From NCBI RefSeq assembly GCF_006540305.1, contig NZ_BJOR01000001.1, forward strand, positions 2,604,001 to 2,668,000: 64,000 nucleotides of DNA, read 5' to 3'. Shown piece by piece: positions 33,426-41,751 of this stretch; the first letter of the stretch is position 1; each line of letters begins with the position of its first letter. Both the position numbers and the translations under genes were made by a program. The notes below the pieces were generated by a model, which ran no database searches, had not been told where the DNA came from, and saw only the letters and a list, made by a program, of their open reading frames with translations. The stretch is from Streptomyces sp. 6-11-2. Its GTDB lineage: Bacteria > Actinomycetota > Actinomycetes > Streptomycetales > Streptomycetaceae.

Positions 33426-34552
33426 CAGGCCGCCACCTCCTTCTTCTGGACGTTGTTCTGGGCGGCGGCCGCGGCGAGCTCGGCGCCGACCTGCTTCTGC
33501 TGGCGGCGCAGACCCCACTGGCGTACGGCCTCGTAGGAGATGACGACCGCGAAGACGATCAGGCCCTGCATGATGGTGGCGATCTCCTTCTCGTACGCCA
33601 CGGGGGTGGCGTAGTCGAGGGCGGGAGAGGCCTTGTCGAGGAAGGCGATCAGGAGGGCGGCGAAGGCGATGCCGATCGGGTTGTTGCGGCCGAGCAGGGC
33701 GATCGTGATGCCGGTGAAGCCGAGGCCGGTCGGGAAGCTCAGGCTGTAGGTGTGGGCGTCGCCGAGCAGCAGCGGCAGGCCGGACAGGCCCGCGACCGCG
33801 CCGGAGATCAGCATGGCGGTGAGCACCATCTTCTTGGCGTCCACACCGGAGGCCGCGGCGGCGCTCTCGGACTCGCCGGTGGCGCGCAGGTCGAAGCCGA
33901 AGCGGGTGCGGTTGAGCACGATCCAGTAGACGACGCCCATGGCGACGGCGAGGAAGACCAGGCCGTAGATCTGGCCGACGTCGGAGCCGAGGTCGATGCC
34001 CGAGACCCAGCCGGACTCCTTCATGGTGCCGGTCGTCATGTTGTTGCCGACCTGCACACCCCAGACGTCCTTCAGGGTGAGGTAGCCGATGAGGCTGGTG
34101 GCGATGGCGTTGAGCATGATCGTGGCGACGACTTCGCTCACGCCCCGGGTGACCTTCAGCATGCCCGCGACGCCGGCCCAGAGGGCGCCGGTGAGCATGC
34201 CGACGAGCAGCAGCGTCGGTATCTGGAGGAAGGACGGCAGCGCCAGGTGCGCGCCGACGACGGCGGTCATCATCGCGGCGAGCCGGTACTGGCCGTCGAC
34301 GCCGATGTTGAACAGGTTCATGCGGAAGCCGACCGCCACCGCGAGCGCCGCCAGGTAGTACATCGACGCCTGGTTGATGATCAGCACCTGGACGTCGGAG
34401 AACGACGCCTGCTCGAGCATCAGCGTGTACGGCTCGATCGGGCTCTTGCCCGAGGCGATCAGCACGACCGAGGTCAGCAGGATCGCCGCGACGAGCGCGA
34501 TGACCGGGCCGGCCACCGCGAGGAGCACCCGCTCCTTGTCGAACTTCTTCAT
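33425..34552 (-). CDS. Nucleoside ABC transporter permease, first subunit (NupB-like)
   Basis: A 375-residue permease starting MKKFDKERVLLAVAGPVIALVA. About ten membrane helices are visible; AVAVGFRMNLFNIGVDGQYRLAA is the family motif near the first third, and GFTGITIALLGRNNPIGIA resembles the EAA-like coupling loop. It overlaps the ATPase gene by 4 bp (ATGA). Order ATPase-permease-permease matches the Lactococcus NupABC and Streptococcus RnsBCD nucleoside importers. Confidence 0.92.
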   Translation of the reverse strand: MKKFDKERVLLAVAGPVIALVAAILLTSVVLIASGKSPIEPYTLMLEQASFSDVQVLIINQASMYYLAALAVAVGFRMNLFNIGVDGQYRLAAMMTAVVGAHLALPSFLQIPTLLLVGMLTGALWAGVAGMLKVTRGVSEVVATIMLNAIATSLIGYLTLKDVWGVQVGNNMTTGTMKESGWVSGIDLGSDVGQIYGLVFLAVAMGVVYWIVLNRTRFGFDLRATGESESAAAASGVDAKKMVLTAMLISGAVAGLSGLPLLLGDAHTYSLSFPTGLGFTGITIALLGRNNPIGIAFAALLIAFLDKASPALDYATPVAYEKEIATIMQGLIVFAVVISYEAVRQWGLRRQQKQVGAELAAAAAQNNVQKKEVAA

Positions 34553-36135
34553 CGGGCCTCGTCCTCCGGACCGGCGGTGGTTTCGGTGTGTTCCAGGTGG
34601 CCGGACGCGGCGCCCGTCATGGCCGAGCCCAGCTCCTCGGGGGTGATGGTGGCCGGGTCGGCGTCGGCGACCAGCCGGCCGTTGTAGATCACCCGCAGGG
34701 TGTCGGACAGACCGATCAGCTCATCCAGGTCGGCGGAGATCAGCAGTACGGCCAGACCCTCGCGGCGGGCGTCCCGGATGTGGTCCCAGATCGCGGCCTG
34801 CGCGCCGACGTCCACACCGCGGGTGGGGTGGGCGGCGATGAGGAACTTGGGGCTGTGGCTCATCTCACGGCCGACGATCAGCTTCTGCTGGTTGCCGCCG
34901 GACAGGGAGGCGGCGGTGACGTCGATGCCGGGGGTGCGGACGTCGTACTCCTCGACGATCCGTCGGGTGTCCTCCTGGGCGCCCTTGGGGTCGAGCCAGA
35001 AGCCCTTGGCGTTGGGGCGCTCGGTGACGTGGCCGAGGATGCGGTTCTCCCACAGCGGGGCCTCCAGCAGGAGCCCGTGCCGGTGGCGGTCCTCGGGGAT
35101 GTAGCCGACGCCGGACTCCCGGCGCCTGCGGGTGGGCCAGGAGGTGACGTCCTCGCCGAGGAGGGCGATCGTGCCCGTGTCGGCCTGCTTGAGGCCGATG
35201 AGGGCTTCGATGAGCTCGCTCTGGCCGTTGCCCTCGACGCCCGCGAGGCCGAGGACCTCGCCGGCGTGGATGGTGAAGCTGATGTCGTCGAGGACGGCCC
35301 GGCCGCCCTCGGCCTCCAGCCGCAGCTTGTCGACGGTGAGGACGGGGCGGTCGGTGACCGTGGACTCGGCGGTCTCCGGAGTGGGCAGTTCGCTGCCGAC
35401 CATCATCTCGGCGAGCTGGCGCGAGGTGATCTCGGCGGGGACGGCCGTGCCCACGGTGGTGCCGCGGCGGATGACGGTGATGTCGTCCGCGACCGACAGG
35501 ACCTCGCCCAGCTTGTGGGAGATGAAGATGACGGACAGGCCCTCGGCCTTCAGCTCGCGCAGGTTGTCGAAGAGCGCGTCGACCTCCTGCGGGACGAGCA
35601 CGGCGGTCGGCTCGTCGAGGATGAGGGTGCGGGCGCCGCGGTAGAGGACCTTGAGGATCTCCACGCGCTGGCGGTCGGCGACACCGAGGTTCTCGACCAG
35701 GGCGTCCGGGCGGACGCCGAGGCCGTAGCGGTCGGAGATCTCCTTGATCCTCCTGCGGGCGCCGCCGCCGATGCCGTACAGCTTCTCGCTGCCGAGGACG
35801 ACGTTCTCGAGCACGGTCAGGTTGTCGGCCAGCATGAAGTGCTGGTGGACCATGCCGATGCCGCGGGCGATGGCGTCGGCGGGGCTGCCGAAGCTCACCT
35901 GCTCGCCGTCGACCGCGATGGTGCCCTCGTCCGGCTTCTGCATGCCGTAGAGGATCTTCATCAGGGTGGACTTGCCGGCACCGTTCTCGCCGACGAGGGC
36001 GTGTACGGTTCCCTTACGGACCGTCAGGTGGATGTCGTGGTTGGCCACGACTCCGGGGAACCGTTTGGTGATGCCCGCGAGCTCTACCGCGATGGTCGGC
36101 TGGGCGGTGAGCGGAGGGCTGCTGGACGCGTCGAT
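34549..36135 (-). CDS. Nucleoside ABC transporter ATPase, tandem domains (NupA-like); likely ATC start
   Basis: The protein has two nucleotide-binding domains: Walker A GENGAGKST with LSVIFISHKLGE, then a second with VEGNGQSE and signature LSGGNQQKL, as in RbsA-type ATPases. The first ATG/GTG/TTG/CTG in frame is GTG 36048, but starting there would delete strand 1 and the aromatic A-loop residue of ITKRFPGVVANHDI. The frame is open from a stop at 36187-36189 and has no standard start before 36048. An AAGGAG at 36143-36148 is spaced 7 bp from ATC 36133-36135, giving IDASSSPPLTAQPTIAVELA, so ATC is the likely start (528 aa). A CTACGCGCGTAG operator lies 29 bp further up. Confidence 0.88.
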   Translation of the reverse strand: MDASSSPPLTAQPTIAVELAGITKRFPGVVANHDIHLTVRKGTVHALVGENGAGKSTLMKILYGMQKPDEGTIAVDGEQVSFGSPADAIARGIGMVHQHFMLADNLTVLENVVLGSEKLYGIGGGARRRIKEISDRYGLGVRPDALVENLGVADRQRVEILKVLYRGARTLILDEPTAVLVPQEVDALFDNLRELKAEGLSVIFISHKLGEVLSVADDITVIRRGTTVGTAVPAEITSRQLAEMMVGSELPTPETAESTVTDRPVLTVDKLRLEAEGGRAVLDDISFTIHAGEVLGLAGVEGNGQSELIEALIGLKQADTGTIALLGEDVTSWPTRRRRESGVGYIPEDRHRHGLLLEAPLWENRILGHVTERPNAKGFWLDPKGAQEDTRRIVEEYDVRTPGIDVTAASLSGGNQQKLIVGREMSHSPKFLIAAHPTRGVDVGAQAAIWDHIRDARREGLAVLLISADLDELIGLSDTLRVIYNGRLVADADPATITPEELGSAMTGAASGHLEHTETTAGPEDEAR

Positions 36136-36164
36136 GGCGACTCTCCTTGGGGAAAGGGGCCGCT

Positions 36165-36176
36165 CTACGCGCGTAG
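36165..36176. promoter_or_regulatory. Nucleoside-gene operator CTACGCGCGTAG before the ABC transporter operon
   Basis: A perfect CTACGCGCGTAG lies between a TATTTAAA -10-like box (about 36185-36193, minus strand) and the AAGGAG ribosome site. Position just downstream of the likely promoter fits a repressor roadblock controlling ATPase, permeases, cdd and deoA together. Confidence 0.8.
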
Positions 36177-36252
36177 CGCCCCTGCTTTAAATAGTGCCCG
36201 GACCTGATCGACCTTGATTTGTCCTCGATCCGTTCCGAGCATTCTGCCGCGT

Positions 36253-36292
36253 GAACGGGGTGGGAGTCGCTGTGCGCTTCCACACCCCGTTC
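36253..36292 (-). terminator. Hairpin after the first BMP lipoprotein gene
   Basis: GAACGGGGTG at 36253-36262 pairs with CACCCCGTTC at 36283-36292, with a second inner GGGAG/CTTCC partial pairing. It separates the lipoprotein gene from the transporter operon, which thus has its own promoter. Confidence 0.7.
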
Positions 36293-36359
36293 CGCCGCCG
36301 TGACACTGCCGCCGCAGCGTCGTTCAGGCCATCCCTAAGACAGGCCCGCAACCGTTCGG

Positions 36360-37409
36360 TCAGGAGTCCTTGACCGTGATCGAGCCGCTCTTGATGCCTT
36401 CCTCGGCCTTCTTGATCGCGGCCTGGAGGGCGGCGTTGTCCTTGAAGACGGGGTTGGAGTCGGAGAGGCTCACACCGCCGGTCGCCAGGCTGGCGCGGAC
36501 CTCGCCGGTCTGGGGCTTGCCGTCCTTGACCGACTTGGCCAGGTTGAAGACGGCACCGGAGACGTCCTTCATGGCCGAGGTGAGGATCGAGTCCTTGTAC
36601 TTGGCCAGCGCGTCCTGCTTGTACTGGTCGGAGTCGACGCCGATCGCCCAGATCTTGTGCTCGGAGGCGGCCTTGATCACACCCTGGCCGGACAGGCCCG
36701 CGGCGGCGTAGACGACGTCGGCACCGGCGTCGATCTGGCCGTTGGCGGCGTTCTCACCCTTGTCCGGGCTGGAGAAACCGCCCTCCGCGGCCGTCTGGGT
36801 CAGGTACTGCGACTTGACCGTGACGCCCTTCTTGGTGTCCGCGACGCCCTGCTTGAAGCCCGCCTCGAACTTGTGGATCAGCGGAACGTCCACGCCGCCG
36901 ATGAAGCCGACGGTGTTCGTCTTGGTCGTCTTGGCGGCGGCGACACCGGCCAGGTAGGAGGCCTGCTCCTCGTGGAAGACCAGGTCCGTGACGTTGCTCG
37001 CCTTGATCTGGTTGTCGTCGACGATGCCGAAGGTGGTCTTCGGGAACTTGGCGGCGGCCGCCTTGACGGCCGGCGCGTAGGCGAAGCCGACGCCGATCAC
37101 CGGGTTGTAGCCCTGCTTGGCGAGAGTCTCCAGGCGCTGTACCTTGTCCGCGTCCGACTCGCCGTCCTGCGGCTCGACGGCCGTGCTCTTGTAGCCGAAC
37201 TCCTGGTCGGCCTGGTCCAGGCCGGCCGTGGCGGCGTCGTTGAAGGACTGGTCGCCCTTGCCGCCGACGTCGTAGGCGAGGGCGAGGCCCAGGTTCTTGT
37301 CGCCGCCACCGGCCGACGTGCTGGACGAACTGCTGCCACATGCGGAAACAGTGACGGCGAGAGCTGCGGTTGCGACACTTGCAACCGCTATACGGGACAC
37401 CCGGCGCAT
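36360..37409 (-). CDS. BMP-family nucleoside-binding lipoprotein 1
   Basis: A 349-residue protein from ATG 37409 (MRRVSRIAVASVATAALAVT), 9 bp after AAGGAG. The lipobox VSAC puts the lipid Cys at about 24. The mature domain is of the PnrA/BmpA purine-nucleoside-binding type: LALAYDVGGKGDQSFNDAA, VGFIGGVDVPLIHKFEAGF and HKIWAIGVDSDQY. It delivers nucleosides to the ABC permeases encoded just downstream. It has its own operator variant at 37465 and a terminator, so it is a separate transcription unit. In-frame starts up to 37574 lie before the promoter region and are rejected. Confidence 0.92.
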   Translation of the reverse strand: MRRVSRIAVASVATAALAVTVSACGSSSSSTSAGGGDKNLGLALAYDVGGKGDQSFNDAATAGLDQADQEFGYKSTAVEPQDGESDADKVQRLETLAKQGYNPVIGVGFAYAPAVKAAAAKFPKTTFGIVDDNQIKASNVTDLVFHEEQASYLAGVAAAKTTKTNTVGFIGGVDVPLIHKFEAGFKQGVADTKKGVTVKSQYLTQTAAEGGFSSPDKGENAANGQIDAGADVVYAAAGLSGQGVIKAASEHKIWAIGVDSDQYKQDALAKYKDSILTSAMKDVSGAVFNLAKSVKDGKPQTGEVRASLATGGVSLSDSNPVFKDNAALQAAIKKAEEGIKSGSITVKDS

Positions 37410-37464
37410 GGAACGAGACTCCTTCGTGCAAGCGCCCATACCAGGCGCTGGTTCCGCCGCAGCG

Positions 37465-37476
37465 TAACGCGCGTAG
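37465..37476. promoter_or_regulatory. Nucleoside-gene operator variant before BMP lipoprotein 1
   Basis: TAACGCGCGTAG (CTACGCGCGTTA on the gene strand) differs from the perfect palindrome at two positions, both in one half-site. It lies 56 bp upstream of the ATG. The same variant recurs before the second BMP gene. Confidence 0.72.
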
Positions 37477-37647
37477 ACATGGCGGAAAACCCCTCCTTGC
37501 CAGAGTGTTATCCGACCGTTTTGATCCTTCGGTGCCGCTCTGGCCCTGCGCGGGTGTCCGCCGGAGACGCCCACCGGCCCGTGGCAAGGCAGGTCGAGGT
37601 CCCGCCGTCGCGGCCGGCCCGCCCGGCGCTCGCGGACACCGTGACGC

Positions 37648-37684
37648 GGATAGGCCCCGGACCTGTACGGTCCGGGGCCTATCC
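37648..37684. terminator. 16-bp hairpin after BMP lipoprotein 2
   Basis: GGATAGGCCCCGGACC at 37648-37663 pairs with GGTCCGGGGCCTATCC at 37669-37684 across a 5-base loop. It ends transcription of the 37712 gene before the next BMP promoter. Confidence 0.88.
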
Positions 37685-37711
37685 ATCAGCGCTTCGGGCC
37701 TGGCGGCGCGG

Positions 37712-38806
37712 TCACTCGGTGTTGACGGTGACCTTGCCGTCGATGATGTCCTGCTTGGCCTTGTCGACGGCGGCGACGACGTCCTTCATGGCCTTGTACT
37801 TCGGGTTGGAGTCGGCGAAGCCCACACCGCCCGACTTCAGGTCGCCGCGCACCTCGCCGGAGAGCGGCTTGCCGTCGACGACGGACTTGGTCAGCTCGTA
37901 GACCGCGCCGCCGACGTTCTTCAGGGCCGAGCCGAGGATCCAGTCCTTGTACTTGGACAGGGAGCTCTGCGCGTACTGGTCGGAGTCGACACCGATCGCC
38001 CACACCTTGTGCGCGGCGGCGGCCTTGATGACGCCCTGACCGGACAGGCCGGCCGCGTGGTAGATGACGTCGGCGCCGGCGTCGATCTGACCGTTGGCGG
38101 CGCTCTCACCCTTGTCGGGGCTGGAGAAACCGCCCTCCTGCGGGGTCTGCGTCAGGTACTGCTTCTCGATCTTGATCTTCGGGTTGACCGACTTGGCACC
38201 CTGGACGAACCCTGCCTCGAACTTGTGGATCAGCGGGATGTCCACACCGCCGATGAAGCCGACGTGGTTCTTCTTGGTGGTCTTGGCCGCCGCGACACCC
38301 GCCAGGTACGAGGCCTGCTCCTCGTGGAAGACCATGTCGGCGACGTTGTCGGCCTTGACGGTCTCGTCATCGATGATGCCGAAGGTCGTCTTCGGGAACT
38401 TGGCCGCGGCCTCCTTGACCGCCGGGCCGTACACGAAGCCGACCCCGATGATCGGGTTGTAGCCGGCCTTGGCGAGCTGTTCGAGGCGCTGCACCTTGTC
38501 CGCGTCGGACTCGTTGTCGTTCGGATCGACGTCCCGGCCGCCGATCTTGAACTCGCTCTCGGCCTTCTGGAAACCGGAGAACGCGGCGTCGTTGAAGGAC
38601 TGGTCGCCCTTGCCGCCGATGTCGTACGCCAGACCGATGCCCTTGCCCGAGTACGTGCCGGAGCCGCCGGTCGAGCTGCTGTCGGCCTTGTCGGAGCCGC
38701 CGGCCGAATCGCTGCTGGACTTGCCGCACCCGGCGGCCGCGAGCGCGATGACCGCTACGGTCACCGCGGCTTGGGAGAATCTCGACCTCGATGAGTTCAG
38801 ACGCAC
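37712..38806 (-). CDS. BMP-family nucleoside-binding lipoprotein 2
   Basis: A 364-residue paralogue of the previous gene, read from GTG 38806 (VRLNSSRSRFSQAAVTVAVI) with lipobox LAAAGC at about residue 27 and a Ser/Gly linker. It shares GVIKAAAAHKVWAIGVDSDQ, VGFIGGVDIPLIHKFEAGF and LAYDIGGKGDQSFNDAAF. The two proteins clearly arose by duplication and may differ in nucleoside preference. This copy has its own operator variant at 38890 and its own terminator. No second set of permease genes is present, so both probably feed the single ABC transporter. Confidence 0.92.
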   Translation of the reverse strand: MRLNSSRSRFSQAAVTVAVIALAAAGCGKSSSDSAGGSDKADSSSTGGSGTYSGKGIGLAYDIGGKGDQSFNDAAFSGFQKAESEFKIGGRDVDPNDNESDADKVQRLEQLAKAGYNPIIGVGFVYGPAVKEAAAKFPKTTFGIIDDETVKADNVADMVFHEEQASYLAGVAAAKTTKKNHVGFIGGVDIPLIHKFEAGFVQGAKSVNPKIKIEKQYLTQTPQEGGFSSPDKGESAANGQIDAGADVIYHAAGLSGQGVIKAAAAHKVWAIGVDSDQYAQSSLSKYKDWILGSALKNVGGAVYELTKSVVDGKPLSGEVRGDLKSGGVGFADSNPKYKAMKDVVAAVDKAKQDIIDGKVTVNTE

Positions 38807-38889
38807 AGCAAGCACCCCTTCTTGCCCACGGCACCGTCGCCGGCCCGTTTTGCCCATGTGCCGCCTCTGGTGGCGATTCCGGCGCACAG

Positions 38890-38901
38890 TAACGCGCGTA
38901 G
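38890..38901. promoter_or_regulatory. Nucleoside-gene operator variant before BMP lipoprotein 2
   Basis: TAACGCGCGTAG at 38890-38901 is the same two-mismatch version seen before BMP lipoprotein 1, 84 bp upstream of the GTG at 38806. Confidence 0.72.
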
Positions 38902-39042
38902 AGGCGGAGGGAAACGGGGTTTATCCCGGCCGTTACCGAACCGTGCCGACAGCGGACGACCTTCGCGTGCCCGGCGGTCGCGGACGGGTGACACGGACCG
39001 GAGGGCGGGGCGCCGGCCGGGCGCCCCGCCCTCCGGCCGGGA

Positions 39043-40278
39043 TCAGCGCGTCGGATGCAGCAGTGCGGCGGCGGTGAACAGCTCCACGCCCACCCTGATG
39101 GCGGCCTCGTCGGCGTCGAAGTCCCCCTGGTGCAGGTCGCGCACGGTCCGCTCACCCGGGGTGCGCACCCCGAGCCGGGCCATCGCGCCGGGCACGTGCT
39201 CCAGGTACCAGGAGAAGTCCTCGCCGCCGAGGCTCTGCTCGGTGTCCTCCACGTTGGCGGCGCCGCGCCGGGCGACCATGGCGTCGCGCAGCAGTTCGGT
39301 CACCACCGGTTCGTTGACGACCGGCGGCACCCCGCGCACGTAGTTGATCTCGGACTTGGCCTTGTGCAGGTTGGCGACCTCGTCGATCGCGGCGACCACG
39401 ATGTCGGGTGCCTGCCGCCAGGCGTTGATGTCCAGGCAGCGGACCGTCCCGGCGAGCTCGGCGTGCTGCGGGACCACGTTCGGGGCGTGCCCGGACTCGA
39501 TCCGCCCCCAGGTCACGGCGAGCCCGGCACGGGTGTCGACCCGCCGGCCGACGAGCGCGGGCACGTCGGTGACGACCCGGGCGACGGCGGTGACGAGGTC
39601 CGTCGTCAGATGCGGTCGTGCGGTGTGCCCGCCGGGACCGTCCAGCGAGACCTCCAGCCGGTCGCAGGCGGAGGTGATGGGGCCCTGGCGCAGTCCGATC
39701 CGGCCGGCGTCGACCCGGGGGTCGCAGTGCACGGCGACGATCCGGCCCACTCCTTCCAGCGCGCCGCTCTTGATGACCTCGGCGGCGCCGCCGGGCAGCA
39801 CCTCCTCGGCGGGCTGGAAGATCAGCCGCACGGGTCGCGGCAGCAGCCCCTGCCGGTGCAGGTCCGCGAGGACCAGTCCGGCGCCGAGGACGACGGCGGT
39901 GTGCACGTCGTGTCCGCAGGCGTGCGCGCGGTCGGGCACGGTGGAGCGGTACGGGCTCTCGCTCTTGGTGTCGGGGATGGGCAAAGCGTCGATGTCGGCG
40001 CGCAGGGCGAGCACGGCCGGCCCCCCGCCTCCGGGGTCGCCGCCGATGTCGCAGACGAGACCGGTCCCGGTCGGGAGCACCCGCGGCGCGAGCCCGGCCT
40101 TCTCCAGCCGCTCCTTGATCGCGGCGGTGGTACGGAACTCCTGGTTGCCGAGCTCGGGGTGCATGTGCAGGTCGCGCCGGAAGGCGACGAGCTCGGCGTA
40201 CAGCGCCTCCGGCAGCATGCCGGGAAGGGCGTCCGCCGTGGCATCAGCGGGGAGATCGGCCTCGGACTCTGGGGACAT
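39043..40278 (-). CDS. M20-family amidohydrolase/peptidase
   Basis: A 411-residue enzyme from ATG 40278 (MSPESEADLPADATADALPG), 6-14 bp after GAGGGTGAAG; GTG 40290 is an alternative. The M20D motifs are complete: RRDLHMHPELGNQEF, ALRADIDALPI, ACGHDVHTAVVLGAG (metal His, Asp), FQPAEEVLPGGA (catalytic Glu) and GGEDFSWYLE. It removes an acyl or amino-acid part from an amide, as in hippurate or indole-acetyl-amino acid hydrolases. It is not linked by an operator to the nucleoside genes, although it is next to them. Confidence 0.9.
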   Translation of the reverse strand: MSPESEADLPADATADALPGMLPEALYAELVAFRRDLHMHPELGNQEFRTTAAIKERLEKAGLAPRVLPTGTGLVCDIGGDPGGGGPAVLALRADIDALPIPDTKSESPYRSTVPDRAHACGHDVHTAVVLGAGLVLADLHRQGLLPRPVRLIFQPAEEVLPGGAAEVIKSGALEGVGRIVAVHCDPRVDAGRIGLRQGPITSACDRLEVSLDGPGGHTARPHLTTDLVTAVARVVTDVPALVGRRVDTRAGLAVTWGRIESGHAPNVVPQHAELAGTVRCLDINAWRQAPDIVVAAIDEVANLHKAKSEINYVRGVPPVVNEPVVTELLRDAMVARRGAANVEDTEQSLGGEDFSWYLEHVPGAMARLGVRTPGERTVRDLHQGDFDADEAAIRVGVELFTAAALLHPTR

Positions 40279-40619
40279 CAGTTGCTTCACCCTCTGAAGG
40301 GTAGGACGCCGGGGTGGTCAACTGACCCTAGATCAACAAAAGTTCAACCCGTTAGGGGCAGAAAAGGTGGCCGCCCGGCGCATACGTATCGGCTGGGATG
40401 GGTAAACTCGCCCGCCATCGCCGGCCGAGCGGATCACGGAGCCCCGGGAGAGTGGTGTGCATCACACCCCTGGCACCCCGCCCCATTTGTTCGTTTCTCC
40501 AGGCATACCACGTCGCACCGGAACCACGCCCGAGATGTTCACCTGCCGGACGTCATCCGGACCCGTCCCGCCCCCGCCGGGACTCCCCGGGGCCGCCCGC
40601 GGAAGTCCCGGCGGAGCGC
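40279..40619. other. Intergenic region between glycopolymer operon and amidohydrolase
   Basis: No gene is supported in these 341 bp. The AT-richer part at 40310-40365 probably contains the leftward amidohydrolase promoter. An inverted repeat GGTGTG-CAT-CACACC at 40454-40468 is a possible operator or weak hairpin at the end of the leftward glycopolymer operon. No strong terminator hairpin was found. Confidence 0.4.
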
Positions 40620-41717
40620 TCAGCCGGCCTGGGCCGTACGGGCGAGGCGGTGCACGTCCCGGGCGGTGCCCGTCACCCCGGACAGGAAGCCCTGGGCCCG
40701 GGGGGAGGCGTGCGCCGTCAGCCAGCTCGGGTCGATGTCGCAGACGGTGACGCGTACCTCGGTGCCGGCCAGGGCGAGCGGCAGGGTGTGGACGACGGTG
40801 GAGGGGAAGCTGAGGACCGTGCGGCCGATCGGGCCGCGGCGGGCGATCAGTTCCAGGGGGAGCTCGGGGCGGACGATCTGCAGGCCCGTCTCCACGGCCA
40901 GCCGGTGCAGCTTCTCGGCACTCTCGCGCCGGTGGGCGAAGTAGCGCCTCGCCCCGTGCGTCCTGGCCAGTGCCCGTACGGCGTCCACGTACCGGTCGCC
41001 GTCGACGACACCCGTCTCCACCAGTGACGTGCCGACCAGGTCGGCGCTCGTGGTGACACTCGGCGGGCCGAAGCGCTCACGGGTCCAGGCGAAGCGGTTC
41101 GCGGTGACGGTCACACCCCGCGGGGCCTCGTCGATCGGCATGGACGAGAACACCTCCACCCGGCGCTCCCCGCCAGGAGTGAGCCGGCGCCGGGCGGCGG
41201 CCGACACCGGGCCGAGGACGAGGTCCCGGGGGCCGCGGCGGCCGCCCTTGCGGTGCCAGCGCACCAGCCGCTCCCCGCGGGCGAGCTGGCCGACGAACTC
41301 CATCGTCGCCGTGCCGTCGTCCACTACCACGAGGTCCCGCGCCTTGGTGATCGTCAGCAGCAGCTGCACATACCGTGAGAACGGGTCCCCCATCACGACC
41401 CGCTCGGCCCGCCGGAGCGGCCCGGCCAGACCACCGATGGTCCGCAGCGGCGCCCCGGCCCCGCCCCGCGCCTCCTCCCACCGCACCTCGTGACCCTCGT
41501 CGCGGGCCAGCTGGGCCATCCGCCGCAGCTGACCGCGGCTCATCGGATCGGTCGGCGACAGCACGACGAGGGTGATCCCGGACTCCGGGCGGGCGCCGGG
41601 AGCGGTCCCGCCCGGATCGGGGGCGCCGTCGGCGGTGTGGCCGCGGACGTGAGCCCATTCCAGCACGTTCAGCAGTTGTACCGGGCTCTCGACGAAGGCG
41701 AGGGTGTGGGGGCTCAT
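40620..41717 (-). CDS. Sialyltransferase-like GT-B glycosyltransferase (GT52/polysialyltransferase type)
   Basis: A 365-residue protein from ATG 41717 (MSPHTLAFVESPVQLLNVLE), the usual N-terminus of bacterial sialyltransferases of the GT52/GT38 sort. It has the (D/E)(D/E)G motif in LVVVDDGTATMEF, a histidine motif ARRYFAHRRESAEKL in place of HP, and a Ser/Thr motif LSFPSTVVHTL. Such enzymes transfer a nonulosonic acid from its CMP form. It is last in a four-gene leftward operon with NeuB and CMP-transferase genes, 34 bp after NeuB. Exact linkage formed is unknown. Confidence 0.75.
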   Translation of the reverse strand: MSPHTLAFVESPVQLLNVLEWAHVRGHTADGAPDPGGTAPGARPESGITLVVLSPTDPMSRGQLRRMAQLARDEGHEVRWEEARGGAGAPLRTIGGLAGPLRRAERVVMGDPFSRYVQLLLTITKARDLVVVDDGTATMEFVGQLARGERLVRWHRKGGRRGPRDLVLGPVSAAARRRLTPGGERRVEVFSSMPIDEAPRGVTVTANRFAWTRERFGPPSVTTSADLVGTSLVETGVVDGDRYVDAVRALARTHGARRYFAHRRESAEKLHRLAVETGLQIVRPELPLELIARRGPIGRTVLSFPSTVVHTLPLALAGTEVRVTVCDIDPSWLTAHASPRAQGFLSGVTGTARDVHRLARTAQAG

Positions 41718-41751
41718 CGGCGCGGGACCGTCCGTGTTAAGGGGCTGGGGC

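Noticed and set aside
37410..37574. N-terminal extension of BMP lipoprotein 1
   Set aside because: It would hide the signal peptide and lipobox and contains the operator; ATG 37409 has a good AAGGAG.
40454..40468. GGTGTG-CAT-CACACC as a CRP-type operator for the amidohydrolase
   Set aside because: It is about 180 bp from the start codon and shorter than typical CRP sites; kept only as a note on the gap.
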